A DNA stretch of 35,706 nt from Pedobacter sp. (GTDB taxonomy: Bacteria > Bacteroidota > Bacteroidia > Sphingobacteriales > Sphingobacteriaceae). The notes beneath the pieces were generated by a model that ran no database searches, was not told the DNA's origin, and saw nothing but the letters and a program-made list of their open reading frames with translations. Within the stretch, counting starts at the first letter, position 1. Every line of letters begins with the position of its first letter. The stretch spans positions 1 through 35,706 of the forward strand of contig JACMPF010000185.1 in assembly GCA_014377665.1 (NCBI GenBank), read 5' to 3'. Position numbers and translations under genes: made by a program. Of the stretch, positions 24,610-33,139 are shown piece after piece.

Positions 24610-26673
24610 CTATTTACCAAGTTTAATCCTCAAGATAGCAGCATCTTGTTCTCTGACCCTAAACCTTAATAATTTGTTTAACTCAACTTCTTTACCTTCA
24701 AACAGTTCTTTAGCACTATAAATGTCCTTGGGAAGACCAATTCTATCAAACGGAATATTAAACTGACGGGGTGTTTTCGAATAATTTAAAAGAGCTACGT
24801 ATAAGAAACCATTAACCCTTCTGTAGAAAACTTCATTTGCATTGTTACCAGTATTTCCTTCTAATGGCATAAAAGCCTTTCCCGATCTTGCGATAGCCAA
24901 GAGCTCCTTATTTTGCAGCAAGCTTTCAGCTGGTTTATTCCAATCGCCCGCGACAGAGAAATCGTCACCCGTGATTAATGTACCAGTGATCAATCCTGAT
25001 GTAAATCTGGCGTTATTACTTCCAGGATCTTCTTCTGAAAATACAACATGATCTGCATCAATGAAATTGTATAGGTAGGTTTGCCACCAACCGTAGTTTA
25101 AGCTATTTAAGGTATATTCTGTATCCTTGATTGTCTTCCAGGCGTCACACGCAATTCTCCTAGTATGTGCATATCTTCCCGTCGCCATACTTGGTGATAT
25201 AGCAGCATAAATAAGCATCTGACCATCCATCCTTTTAACGAGATATTCCATACCAACCCGATACGCCTGCATTCCTGTCCTAATTTTCGGATCGTAAAAA
25301 TGCGTTGACTCCGCAGCTGCGTGACCAAGAAAGTCGATCTTAATCATTTTAAAACCACATGCTTTTAGCTTATCAATTATATAGTCAATCCTTCTCTGGG
25401 TTCCGGGATGAGTTGGATCTAAGGCCCTTGCTCCATCAAGATCATGAAAGCCCTCTCCTACTTTGGTCCACATTTCAGAGAACATATAGGTGCCTCCCTC
25501 TGCCTCCCGGTCGTTCTTAGATTTGAAACCCCAGTCTGTAAAAGGTGCCCAATAAGCCCCAGGCTCTAGCCCTTTACTTTTGCAATAATCAGCAAATTCC
25601 TTGAGTTTAGTAAAATCGCCTGTCATGCCGCCTGTAAAGTTATCCCAGAATGAATCCAAATCAATGTATGCAGTTTCTCCGTTTCTAAAATCAGTAAGCT
25701 TCTCCGCAAAATAATCAACAACTTTGATGGCCTTTTGATAGCTCAGCTTTTCTTGAATTACCCCCCAGCTGTTCCAGCCAAATGGAACGGGTTTAGCCCA
25801 ATTGAACACAAAAGGAGCCTCCGCAAGTCTGCCTGCCTTTCCATAAGCTTCAAGCCCTATCCTCCAATCGACGAAATAGCCCACGAATATTTTTGGCGAC
25901 TTTATCAAATCACCCGAAATTGTCGCATGCGGAATTTGGTCTCTGGTAACCTGCTTGTCCGAATAACCACCGTAAACCCTTAATTCCTTTAGCTGATCAC
26001 CCTTGCCTTCAGTCAGCACTCCAGTCTTCCAAACCATATGTTCTACCGAACCAATAATTAATCCTTTACGACTCGTATTGTCGTAGAATGCACCAACTTC
26101 AGCGCTTGCATTTTTAATGTTTGAAAATGTGGATTTCGCATCGTATCTAACGAAAGCGTCGTTATCGAAAGGAACAAAGAGATTCCTGTTATCACCTTTC
26201 GCATGCAGTATTACGTTGTTGGAGGTTAGTGGAGACATGTAATTACTTTTTATTACATCCCCTTTCAATAGGACCTCAGTGAAGAAATACGGCAAGTTAG
26301 GATAAACATAAAACACCTGCTGCATTTCGGGAAAACCTTTCCTTCTCAAGACAAACACATACCTTTTACCGACCCCAAACTGATCATTTAGGGCTTCAAT
26401 CTTATAGGTGTGTACTGTATATTCATTGCTTTTCAGTACTTGATCCCCACTTTTTACCTCTGCAAAGGCGTCATTTATGATTTGCAGCTTGCCTTGAAAA
26501 AGGTCATATAAACCCGTGGACTGATCGTAGATGATCATTGAATTTCTTCCGTAGGGAATACTTAGCTGCTTAAATGCAGGCACGCTGCCCATTGATGTTT
26601 TAAGCCCTGCTGCAATAATCAGGAGTAAAAAGATACTTCTGGAAAAAGTTTTTATTGATAGATACGTATCCAC
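24610..26673 (-). CDS. Secreted alpha-galactosidase-like glycoside hydrolase (GH36/GH27 clan)
   Basis: 687 residues with a signal peptide (about 1-30). The N-terminal beta-sandwich (about 35-290) is followed by the barrel starting PFGWNSWGVIQEKLSY. The nucleophile is Asp447 in MIKIDFLGH and the acid/base probably Asp510 in RRIACDAW; AYIDLDSFW and GLEPGAYWAPFTDWG complete the clan D pattern. A C-terminal beta domain ends at about 687. It would release terminal alpha-galactose, or beta-arabinopyranose, from plant polymers such as pectin side chains. It lies 47 bases after the hexuronate transporter on the same strand, consistent with a pectin-linked operon. The start is a GTG; the next Met is too late to keep the signal peptide, and a stop lies upstream in frame. 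Confidence 0.78.
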   Translation of the reverse strand: MDTYLSIKTFSRSIFLLLIIAAGLKTSMGSVPAFKQLSIPYGRNSMIIYDQSTGLYDLFQGKLQIINDAFAEVKSGDQVLKSNEYTVHTYKIEALNDQFGVGKRYVFVLRRKGFPEMQQVFYVYPNLPYFFTEVLLKGDVIKSNYMSPLTSNNVILHAKGDNRNLFVPFDNDAFVRYDAKSTFSNIKNASAEVGAFYDNTSRKGLIIGSVEHMVWKTGVLTEGKGDQLKELRVYGGYSDKQVTRDQIPHATISGDLIKSPKIFVGYFVDWRIGLEAYGKAGRLAEAPFVFNWAKPVPFGWNSWGVIQEKLSYQKAIKVVDYFAEKLTDFRNGETAYIDLDSFWDNFTGGMTGDFTKLKEFADYCKSKGLEPGAYWAPFTDWGFKSKNDREAEGGTYMFSEMWTKVGEGFHDLDGARALDPTHPGTQRRIDYIIDKLKACGFKMIKIDFLGHAAAESTHFYDPKIRTGMQAYRVGMEYLVKRMDGQMLIYAAISPSMATGRYAHTRRIACDAWKTIKDTEYTLNSLNYGWWQTYLYNFIDADHVVFSEEDPGSNNARFTSGLITGTLITGDDFSVAGDWNKPAESLLQNKELLAIARSGKAFMPLEGNTGNNANEVFYRRVNGFLYVALLNYSKTPRQFNIPFDRIGLPKDIYSAKELFEGKEVELNKLLRFRVREQDAAILRIKLGK

Positions 26674-26720
26674 TTCAAATTCTGCTTTACTGTAATTGAT
26701 TCAGCTAATCTGTCAGGAAT

Positions 26721-28094
26721 CTAAAGATCTGTGATTAACTTATACTTGGGTACAAGGAATTTCATAAATACCCATGCAATAAGATAGGCTACAGCACAAA
26801 TAGTAAACATAATGGTATATCCTGTTTCAATGTGTCCCAATGCCTTATATTTATCAAACAGGGCCCCTCCAAGTTTGGTAATGAATACCCCTCCCAATCC
26901 TCCAATCATCCCACCGATACCCACTACAGATCCGATCGCTTTTTTAGGGAACATATCAGATACCGTCGTGAAAAGATTGGCCGACCAGGCTTGGTGGGCC
27001 GATGCACCAATTCCTATAAGGATAACAGGCATCCAAAAACTAATTTGACCCAAAGGCTGGGCTGCCAAGACCACCAAAGGAAAAATGGCAATTACTAACA
27101 TTGCCTTCATTCTTGCATCATAAGGTGCATAACCTTTTTTAATAAAATACATAGGAAACCAACCGCCTCCAACACTACCAATCATGGTCATACTATATAG
27201 AACAACTAAAGGTAACATAACCTGCGTATCTACCATACCGTACTGATCTTTCAAATAAGCCGGAAGCCAGAAAAGGAAGAACCACCAAACACCATCGGTC
27301 ATGAATTTACCCACTACAAAAGCCCAGGTTTGTCTATAATGCAACAACCGGAACCAAGACACTTTTCCGTCGGCATATTCAGCCTCTTTAATGGGTTCAA
27401 AACCTTCAATTTTTTCATCATTTATATATTCCAGTTCTTCGGCAGACATTCTTTTCTGTTCTTCAGGTTTGTCGTAAAACTTGAACCAGAAAATCAGCCA
27501 TAGTAAGCCCACAGCCCCTATCAATAGGAAAGCCGATTCCCAACCCCATTGCTTAGCAATAAATGGTACTGTTAATGGCGCAAGCACAGCCCCCACATTC
27601 GTCCCAGAGTTAAATATTCCTGTTGCAAATGATCTTTCTTTTTTGGGAAAGTATTCTGCAGTAGCTTTTATGGCAGCTGGAAAATTTCCTGCCTCTCCAA
27701 AGCCAAGAAGAGCCCTTGAGAACATGAACCCTGCAATTGACACAGAAATACTCGTTATGCCTACAAAGCCCATTACTACTGCTATTCCTTCTCCAATAGG
27801 GATGGCGAGGGCATGGACAATAGCGCCGGCAGACCAGATCACTATTGCCCAGGCATACCCCTTCTTCGTACCAAGTTTATCAACAATCCGACCGGCAAAA
27901 AGCATGGAAATTGCATATGTAAACTGAAAAACGGAAGCTATGTTAGCGTAATCGCTGTTGCTCCATCCGAAAACATCCTCCAGATGTGGCTTTAACAGAC
28001 TCAAAACTTGTCTATCCAGGTAATTTACAGTAGTTGCAAAAAACAATAGTGCACAGATAGTCCACCTGTAATTGGTTACTTTTTTCCCGATCAT
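26721..28094 (-). CDS. exuT: MFS hexuronate transporter
   Basis: 457 residues with 12 membrane segments. The start RWTICALLFFATTVNYLDRQ and the loop FAGRIVDKLGTKKGYAWAI (MFS motif A) are typical of the anion:cation symporter/ExuT group, as is FGEAGNFPAAIKATAEYFPK. A long central loop (about 220-245, charged) separates the halves. It brings galacturonate or glucuronate into the cytoplasm by proton symport. It starts 21 bases after uxaB, and the alpha-galactosidase follows. Glucarate/galactonate transporters are related, so the exact sugar acid is inferred from the neighbouring reductase. Confidence 0.82.
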   Translation of the reverse strand: MIGKKVTNYRWTICALLFFATTVNYLDRQVLSLLKPHLEDVFGWSNSDYANIASVFQFTYAISMLFAGRIVDKLGTKKGYAWAIVIWSAGAIVHALAIPIGEGIAVVMGFVGITSISVSIAGFMFSRALLGFGEAGNFPAAIKATAEYFPKKERSFATGIFNSGTNVGAVLAPLTVPFIAKQWGWESAFLLIGAVGLLWLIFWFKFYDKPEEQKRMSAEELEYINDEKIEGFEPIKEAEYADGKVSWFRLLHYRQTWAFVVGKFMTDGVWWFFLFWLPAYLKDQYGMVDTQVMLPLVVLYSMTMIGSVGGGWFPMYFIKKGYAPYDARMKAMLVIAIFPLVVLAAQPLGQISFWMPVILIGIGASAHQAWSANLFTTVSDMFPKKAIGSVVGIGGMIGGLGGVFITKLGGALFDKYKALGHIETGYTIMFTICAVAYLIAWVFMKFLVPKYKLITDL

Positions 28095-28115
28095 TATATT
28101 TGGTTTTTATTAGTA

Positions 28116-29573
28116 CTATTGAATCAGCGCCAATCCGGCGATAACCCCATTTTTTGTAATATAACTAAAATATCTTTCCACGGCTAGCTTAAACCCCTCA
28201 AAAGCATTAAGATCGATTCCCCATAAGCTTTCGTCACTTAAAACAGAAGAAACAAAATTCGTTTTGTCAATACCGCTAATGTAATCCAATGAATCGTCAG
28301 TAATCTTATATACAATACCTCCAACTTCTCCTGCAGTCATAAACGTCAGATAAGCCGCAAAACCATATGCAACATGTTCTGGAACCTTATTGTATATATT
28401 ATAATACTGACTGATAACAGGAATTACCCTGATCTTCAGCTTCATAGTGTATTGGAACGTAATGTTGATCCATTGATGCTGAATAAATGGATTTGAAAAT
28501 CGATCAAGAACTTTCATAGCAAACTCCTCAGCCTGTTTTGAATTGACTGCATAAGGAATCGCCGGGATGATCTCCCTTTGCATCACATGCTCTATATATT
28601 GCCTCAAGCTTTTGTTAGACATCGCATCTGCAACGGTATCAATTCCTGCCAGAAATGCAATTCCAGAGGCTAGCGTGTGACTCCCATTAAGAAGTCTGAC
28701 TTTCAGTTCTCTATATATCTCGATATCAGGCTTAACAACAAGCCCCTTATCAACACCTTCAAGGCTAAGTAAATCAGCTACACTTTGATCACCTTCGATT
28801 GCCCATAGACGGTACGGTTCCGCCATAATCAACAGATTATCGGTATACCCAAGCTCTTTTTCCATAGCATTAAGTAAGTGTTGATCTGGCTTACCAGGGA
28901 CAATCCTGTCCACCAAAGAACTGCAAAAAGTCACATAATCTTCCAGCCATTTAGTAAATTTGTCTTCCAGTGAATTACAAGCAATAAGTTCAATAATTAT
29001 TTTATGTAAAACTTTTCCGTTATCCGGTACTAGCTCAGTGGCGATTACAACAAGTTCTGGGGCACTATCTCCAAGAGCTTTAAACCTTTCATAAAGTACA
29101 GCCAACAGCTTACCAGGATAAGATTCAGGAACAGACCGATCGATTTGCTCATTTAAAAAAACTAGGCCAACTTCTGTAGTATTTGATAAAATAAGTTTTA
29201 AGTCTGGGCTCGTAGCAAATTTTAATATTAAATCCCATTCTCCATTTGCATCTAAAACACGACTTATGGCAGAAGATATGATATTCTCTTCAGCATCTGC
29301 TCCATTTTCAATTCCCCTAACACAAATCGTGTACAGGTTGTCTTGTTCCACAAAACCGACCAGTCCCCCTTTACTTGTAGATTTTACGACTACAATGCGT
29401 CCATTGAATTTGCCAGCTTTATTGGCCTTATCAATAAAATAATCTGGAAGCCCGCGTAAAAGCACGCCAGTTCCAAATTGCAAAACCTTTTCAGGAAGTC
29501 CGAAATCGGAAAGTGCAGGAAGATTTACGTTTGCAGACAAGATGTCGCTTAGGGTACATTTAGATAAAATCAT
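28116..29573 (-). CDS. uxaB: Tagaturonate reductase (altronate oxidoreductase)
   Basis: 485 residues, a long-chain mannitol-dehydrogenase-family enzyme. The NAD(H)-binding phosphate loop is QFGTGVLLRG (32-41), and the catalytic stretch KVRLLNGSHT carries Lys291, Asn296 and His299, the family's K-x4-N-x2-H arrangement. VIATELVPDNGKVLHKIIIE and VDRIVPG also fit. It reduces tagaturonate to altronate in galacturonate breakdown. Fructuronate reductase (UxuB) is a close relative; the LLRG and TELVPDNG features make UxaB more likely. First gene of a minus-strand run with exuT and the alpha-galactosidase. A candidate operator and -7 element lie just upstream. Confidence 0.85.
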   Translation of the reverse strand: MILSKCTLSDILSANVNLPALSDFGLPEKVLQFGTGVLLRGLPDYFIDKANKAGKFNGRIVVVKSTSKGGLVGFVEQDNLYTICVRGIENGADAEENIISSAISRVLDANGEWDLILKFATSPDLKLILSNTTEVGLVFLNEQIDRSVPESYPGKLLAVLYERFKALGDSAPELVVIATELVPDNGKVLHKIIIELIACNSLEDKFTKWLEDYVTFCSSLVDRIVPGKPDQHLLNAMEKELGYTDNLLIMAEPYRLWAIEGDQSVADLLSLEGVDKGLVVKPDIEIYRELKVRLLNGSHTLASGIAFLAGIDTVADAMSNKSLRQYIEHVMQREIIPAIPYAVNSKQAEEFAMKVLDRFSNPFIQHQWINITFQYTMKLKIRVIPVISQYYNIYNKVPEHVAYGFAAYLTFMTAGEVGGIVYKITDDSLDYISGIDKTNFVSSVLSDESLWGIDLNAFEGFKLAVERYFSYITKNGVIAGLALIQ

Positions 29574-29597
29574 GAAAAATGTTCATACAGATATAAA

Positions 29598-29605
29598 CAA
29601 GTCTA
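29598..29605 (-). promoter_or_regulatory. Candidate -7 element for uxaB
   Basis: Read on minus, TAGACTTG matches TAnnTTTG in all but one base, 24 bases before the uxaB ATG. The LacI-type box lies 43 bases upstream of it, almost the same distance as in front of kdgK (41). Confidence 0.35.
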
Positions 29606-29648
29606 CATAATTATAATATACATTAAACGCAGCGACCGAAAATTATTT

Positions 29649-29664
29649 ACGCAATCGTTATCGC
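29649..29664 (-). promoter_or_regulatory. Candidate LacI-type operator upstream of uxaB-exuT
   Basis: On minus it reads GCGATAACGATTGCGT, sharing 13 of 16 bases with the box at 22593-22608 (common core CGAwAACGwTTGCGT). It stands 75 bases before uxaB, between uxaB and the end of cysM. The likely binder is the LacI regulator at 21571; this is inferred. Confidence 0.5.
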
Positions 29665-29670
29665 TTAGAG

Positions 29671-30543
29671 CTAACCAAAAAGGTCACTGCTCAAATAACG
29701 GTCGCCCCTATCGCAAGCAATAAAAACGATCAAACCAGACTCAAGCTCCTCGGCTAGTTTTAGGGCGCATGACAATGCTCCACCACTGCTCATACCAACG
29801 AAGATTCCCTCAGTTTTAGCCATCTTTCTAGCCATATCAGTTGCTTCCAATTGTGAAACGTCCATCACACGATCAACACGTGATGGGTCAAATATCTTTG
29901 GCAGGTAGGCCTCTGGCCATCTTCTGATTCCAGGAATTGAAGATTCAGGAGTCGGCTGGCAGCCCACTATTTGTATCTCATGATTCTTTTCTTTCAGGTA
30001 CATGGAGTTACCCATAATACTTCCTGTTGTACCCATTGAACTCACAAAATGCGTTATCTTTCCTTCAGTATCTCTCCATATTTCAGGGCCAGTTGTCTTA
30101 TAATGAGCCATATAATTATCCGGATTAGCAAATTGATTCATGAGGTAATACCCATCTTGAGCACCTTTTTCTTCCGCATAATCTCTACACACTTCGATAG
30201 ATTCAAGCAAAGTAACCCTGGCACCATAGGCTTCCATTGTCAATCTACGCTCCCTGGTTGAGTTTGATGGCATTACCAACTCTATATCAAGATCATACAA
30301 ACTCGCTATCATGGCCAAGGCAATACCTGTATTACCGCTAGTCGCTTCAATTAGCTTTGTGCCGGTTTTTATGTCGCCACGCTCCATACCAGTTCTGATC
30401 ATGTTTAACGCAGCTCTGTCTTTTACACTTCCCCCAGGATTGTTTCCCTCAAGCTTAGCAAAAATTTTGACGTTAGTTTTGCTATTTAATCTTTGTATTT
30501 CCACCAGTGGCGTATTACCCACAAAATCTATAACACTTCTCAT
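29671..30543 (-). CDS. cysM: Cysteine synthase (CysM/CysK type)
   Basis: 290 residues. A PLP enzyme that makes cysteine from O-acetylserine and sulfide (or thiosulfate for CysM). The PLP lysine is Lys41 in NPGGSVKDRAA; the substrate loop is ATSGNTGIALA, and the phosphate loop is SMGTTGSIMG. The compact length and the HFVSSMGTTGSI and TPESSIPGIRRWPE stretches look closer to CysM than CysK. It starts three bases after the serine acetyltransferase stop, so the last two steps of cysteine synthesis are co-transcribed. It converges on nothing; the uxaB promoter region follows. Confidence 0.88.
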   Translation of the reverse strand: MRSVIDFVGNTPLVEIQRLNSKTNVKIFAKLEGNNPGGSVKDRAALNMIRTGMERGDIKTGTKLIEATSGNTGIALAMIASLYDLDIELVMPSNSTRERRLTMEAYGARVTLLESIEVCRDYAEEKGAQDGYYLMNQFANPDNYMAHYKTTGPEIWRDTEGKITHFVSSMGTTGSIMGNSMYLKEKNHEIQIVGCQPTPESSIPGIRRWPEAYLPKIFDPSRVDRVMDVSQLEATDMARKMAKTEGIFVGMSSGGALSCALKLAEELESGLIVFIACDRGDRYLSSDLFG

Positions 30544-30546
30544 ATC

Positions 30547-31359
30547 CTATCCTATCTTTTTAGTCTCCACTACTTTAATCGTTGATTGATGATAAACTGT
30601 TGAATGATCTGGTATACTTTTAGTTAACCAAACATTTCCGCCTATTATACAAGAATCACCAATTATCGTTTCTCCACCCAAAATTGTTGCTCCGGAATAA
30701 ATGATAACATGATTACCGATTGTGGGATGCCGCTTTGTATTAGCCCTGTCTTTCTCCACACTTAAGGCTCCCAGCGTAACTCCTTGGTATAGCTTCACAT
30801 GATTCCCTATAACCGTTGTCTCACCAATAACCACACCTGTGCCATGGTCAATGAATAAATGTTCACCAATAGTAGCTGCCGGGTGAATATCTATTCCTGT
30901 AACCGAATGCGCATATTCAGTAAGGATTCGGGGAATGATCGGAATTCCAGCCTTCAAAAGATCGTTCGCGATTCGGTATAAGGCAATGCCTAAAAATCCG
31001 GGATAAACCCTGATCACTTCAAATTCACTTTGAGCCGCGGGGTCTCCAAGATAAATCGCCGTAATGTCATTGTTCATCTTCCTGTACAACTCGGGAACAC
31101 CCTCAAAGAATTTTTTAGCATATTCCTCGTTATCGCAGTTTTCCAACGCATTAGTAGCATTGAAGATCATAATCAATTCCTTTTCCAGTTTTAAAAACAG
31201 TCTTTTTATCTCATTTACCGAATAGTCAGGAGTGGTAAGGCGTTCCGGGTAAAGTAAATTAAGTAAATTGATTGCCCAATCAGACACTTCTTCATTGGAT
31301 GGCACAGCCGTTATTTGATTCTGTTTGCGATGTATCTGTTGAAAAAACTCTTCGTTCAT
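30547..31359 (-). CDS. cysE: Serine O-acetyltransferase
   Basis: 270 residues. An N-terminal helical domain (about 1-150) precedes a left-handed beta-helix of hexapeptide repeats (IDIHPAATIGEHLFIDHGTG, VVIGETTVIGNHVKLYQGVT, LGALS). The catalytic His/Asp pair lies in HPAATIG and IDHGTGVVIGET. It acetylates serine with acetyl-CoA to O-acetylserine, the substrate of the cysteine synthase whose gene follows three bases later. The C-terminus ends KVVETKKIG rather than the classic DFxxGI tail that inserts into the cysteine synthase active site, so complex formation is uncertain. Confidence 0.88.
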   Translation of the reverse strand: MNEEFFQQIHRKQNQITAVPSNEEVSDWAINLLNLLYPERLTTPDYSVNEIKRLFLKLEKELIMIFNATNALENCDNEEYAKKFFEGVPELYRKMNNDITAIYLGDPAAQSEFEVIRVYPGFLGIALYRIANDLLKAGIPIIPRILTEYAHSVTGIDIHPAATIGEHLFIDHGTGVVIGETTVIGNHVKLYQGVTLGALSVEKDRANTKRHPTIGNHVIIYSGATILGGETIIGDSCIIGGNVWLTKSIPDHSTVYHQSTIKVVETKKIG

Positions 31360-31401
31360 GATGGTATTAGTTTAAAGCGAAATATGATAAAATTTTTTTT
31401 A

Positions 31402-31791
31402 TTATGTCAGCAATACGAGCTGCTGGTGTAGTTTTGTAAGTGTGTCCATTGAACTGAAACAAAAACCCGGATGGACACGGGACGTTTGGATAGTCGTACT
31501 TCGAATTGCGGTAAGCCATCTAAATCTCGATACTGCGTCTAACTCTGCAATTGGACCTCCCCTATTTGATCCAGAACATATATTTTGAAAAGCACTCAGA
31601 TGTAGTTCCAGTTCCTGAAGATCAAATAATGGATTAAACGCGGCTAATCTTGAATTGTCAAGATGATAAATCATGTTCAAGGACTTGTGCCTGGCGCAAT
31701 AAAGAATGACCCCGATATTGATAAACTCCTCACGTTCCACTTGGGGAACCCAACGAATCACTGCGTACTCAAATAAATGATGCTCTTGCAT
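31402..31791 (-). CDS. DUF3037 domain protein
   Basis: 129 residues, almost entirely the DUF3037 domain: FEYAVIRWVPQVEREEFINI, GVILYCARHKSLNM and, near the end, SMDTLTKLHQQLV. The function is unknown. Its start overlaps the end of the HipA-like kinase gene by 23 bases, so translation is probably coupled. I recall DUF3037 genes often beside such kinases, which suggests the two act together. No signal peptide or membrane segment, so cytoplasmic. Confidence 0.75.
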   Translation of the reverse strand: MQEHHLFEYAVIRWVPQVEREEFINIGVILYCARHKSLNMIYHLDNSRLAAFNPLFDLQELELHLSAFQNICSGSNRGGPIAELDAVSRFRWLTAIRSTTIQTSRVHPGFCFSSMDTLTKLHQQLVLLT

Positions 31792-32566
31792 TGTTGGCTT
31801 CGTTTATAAAAATTTCAGAATTTGAGAGGCGTAATTTTAAGAACTGAGCATAAATGTCTCTCATCTCTTCTGCCGTTTCATCCGCTCCTTCCTGATGCAG
31901 GAACTCGTCGGGGATTAACGAAACAATCTTGTCAATCTGGTCATCAGTAAGTATGGATTTGAAATCTAAATCAACTTCCTCTAATAACGACGCTTGCGGA
32001 AGCAGAACGTGGTCTTTTATCAATACAAATGGCCTAACTGCCTGCTCTTTCCAGTTTCCCATGGAATGATGAAAATACAAACAAGCGCCATGGTCAATTA
32101 ACCAAAGCTCTTTATGCCACATCAACATATTAGTATTTCTGGGCGTACGGTCCATATTTGTTAACAAACAATCCAGCCATACAATCTGGGATGCAAGCTT
32201 ATACGCTACAGTAACAACGGCGGGGTCATAAGTTATTGATCCCGATAAGTAGTGGATTCCCAAGTTCAATCCCACACTCGCTTTTAACAAGTCCTGAATC
32301 TCCTCATCAGGTTCTGTTCTCCCAAATGCTTCATCTAATTGGACATAGACGATTTCGGGGATTTTAAAGCCGAGCGCACGGGCTATCTCTCCTCCAATAA
32401 TCTCTGCAATGAGCGCCTTTGTACCTTGTCCGGCACCTCTAAACTTAACAACATAAAGAAATTCATCATCTGCTTCAGCTATAGCGGGCATAGATCCGCC
32501 TTCCCTCAGGGGAGTAACGTAGCGAATTACATTAACTGTTCGGAAATTTGAGGAGAGGTGCTTCAT
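31769..32566 (-). CDS. HipA-like kinase family protein
   Basis: 265 residues, a short HipA-related kinase fold lacking the N-terminal HipA domain (HipA itself is about 440 residues). Visible parts are KFRGAGQGTKALIAEIIGGE with a possible ATP-binding Lys41, the catalytic loop LLTNMDRTPRNTNMLMW with Asp139 and Asn144, and the metal-binding LIDHGACL with Asp158. No HipB-type antitoxin is next to it; instead DUF3037 overlaps its 3' end. A palindrome TTAGGCCTAA (32577-32586) and a TAAATTTC-like -7 element (32579-32572 on minus) with a TTTG 21 bases further up form a possible promoter. Kinase family fairly sure; substrate unknown. Confidence 0.7.
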   Translation of the reverse strand: MKHLSSNFRTVNVIRYVTPLREGGSMPAIAEADDEFLYVVKFRGAGQGTKALIAEIIGGEIARALGFKIPEIVYVQLDEAFGRTEPDEEIQDLLKASVGLNLGIHYLSGSITYDPAVVTVAYKLASQIVWLDCLLTNMDRTPRNTNMLMWHKELWLIDHGACLYFHHSMGNWKEQAVRPFVLIKDHVLLPQASLLEEVDLDFKSILTDDQIDKIVSLIPDEFLHQEGADETAEEMRDIYAQFLKLRLSNSEIFINEANNARASFI

Positions 32567-32620
32567 GGTCGGAAATTTAGGCCTAATTTCTGAAAAAGCA
32601 CAAATTTTTGAAAAATATGA

Positions 32621-33139
32621 CTAGGTATTAATCTTATTGTCGCCGCGCAGTTTATTCAGGCCAACGCGCTCTTGCTTTTTATTTTTGGTTTCCCAAAAAT
32701 ACTTCACCGGAACCCACAGCATTCCAAAACACTCACCATGCTCTTTTCCAAGGTGCTTGTGGTGCATTTTGTGAGCCCTCCGTATGGCTTGAAAATACCA
32801 GTAATCAGAATTCCGGAACACCTTGAAGCGCTGGTGAATGAAAATATCGTGAACAAAAAAGTAGGCTGCTCCATAAATAGTTATCCCAATACCTATATAC
32901 AAAGCGATCGAGATACCGAAAAATGAACCAAGTGCCAGACAAAGGATACCTGGTATTGCGAAGATCAGAAAAAAAGAATCGTTAAACTCCAAAAAACCTT
33001 CTGTATCCTTCTTATGATGATCTCTATGTAATACCCACAACCAACCATGCATCAGATGTTTATGTGTCAACCAAGCTACTCCCTCCATCGCAAAAAAGGT
33101 TGCTCCGACAATTAAAAAACCTCTAAGAAATTCTCCCAT
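32621..33139 (-). CDS. crtZ: Beta-carotene hydroxylase (fatty acid hydroxylase/sterol desaturase superfamily)
   Basis: 172 residues with about four membrane helices. The di-iron histidine clusters are clear: HKHLMH (His26, 28, 31), HRDHH (His38, 41, 42), HDIFIHQ (His97, 102) and HKMHH (His123, 126, 127). The pattern matches CrtZ, which hydroxylates the beta-ionone rings of beta-carotene to zeaxanthin in the membrane. It is the last gene of the carotenoid operon. Its ATG overlaps the idi stop by one base (TAATG). No cyclase gene follows within the window. Confidence 0.9.
   Translation of the reverse strand: MGEFLRGFLIVGATFFAMEGVAWLTHKHLMHGWLWVLHRDHHKKDTEGFLEFNDSFFLIFAIPGILCLALGSFFGISIALYIGIGITIYGAAYFFVHDIFIHQRFKVFRNSDYWYFQAIRRAHKMHHKHLGKEHGECFGMLWVPVKYFWETKNKKQERVGLNKLRGDNKINT

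Noticed and set aside
27481-27927. A long 148-codon plus-strand frame inside exuT
   Set aside because: It is the antisense shadow of a strongly conserved membrane protein and has the repetitive Pro/Ala/Thr composition typical of such shadows.
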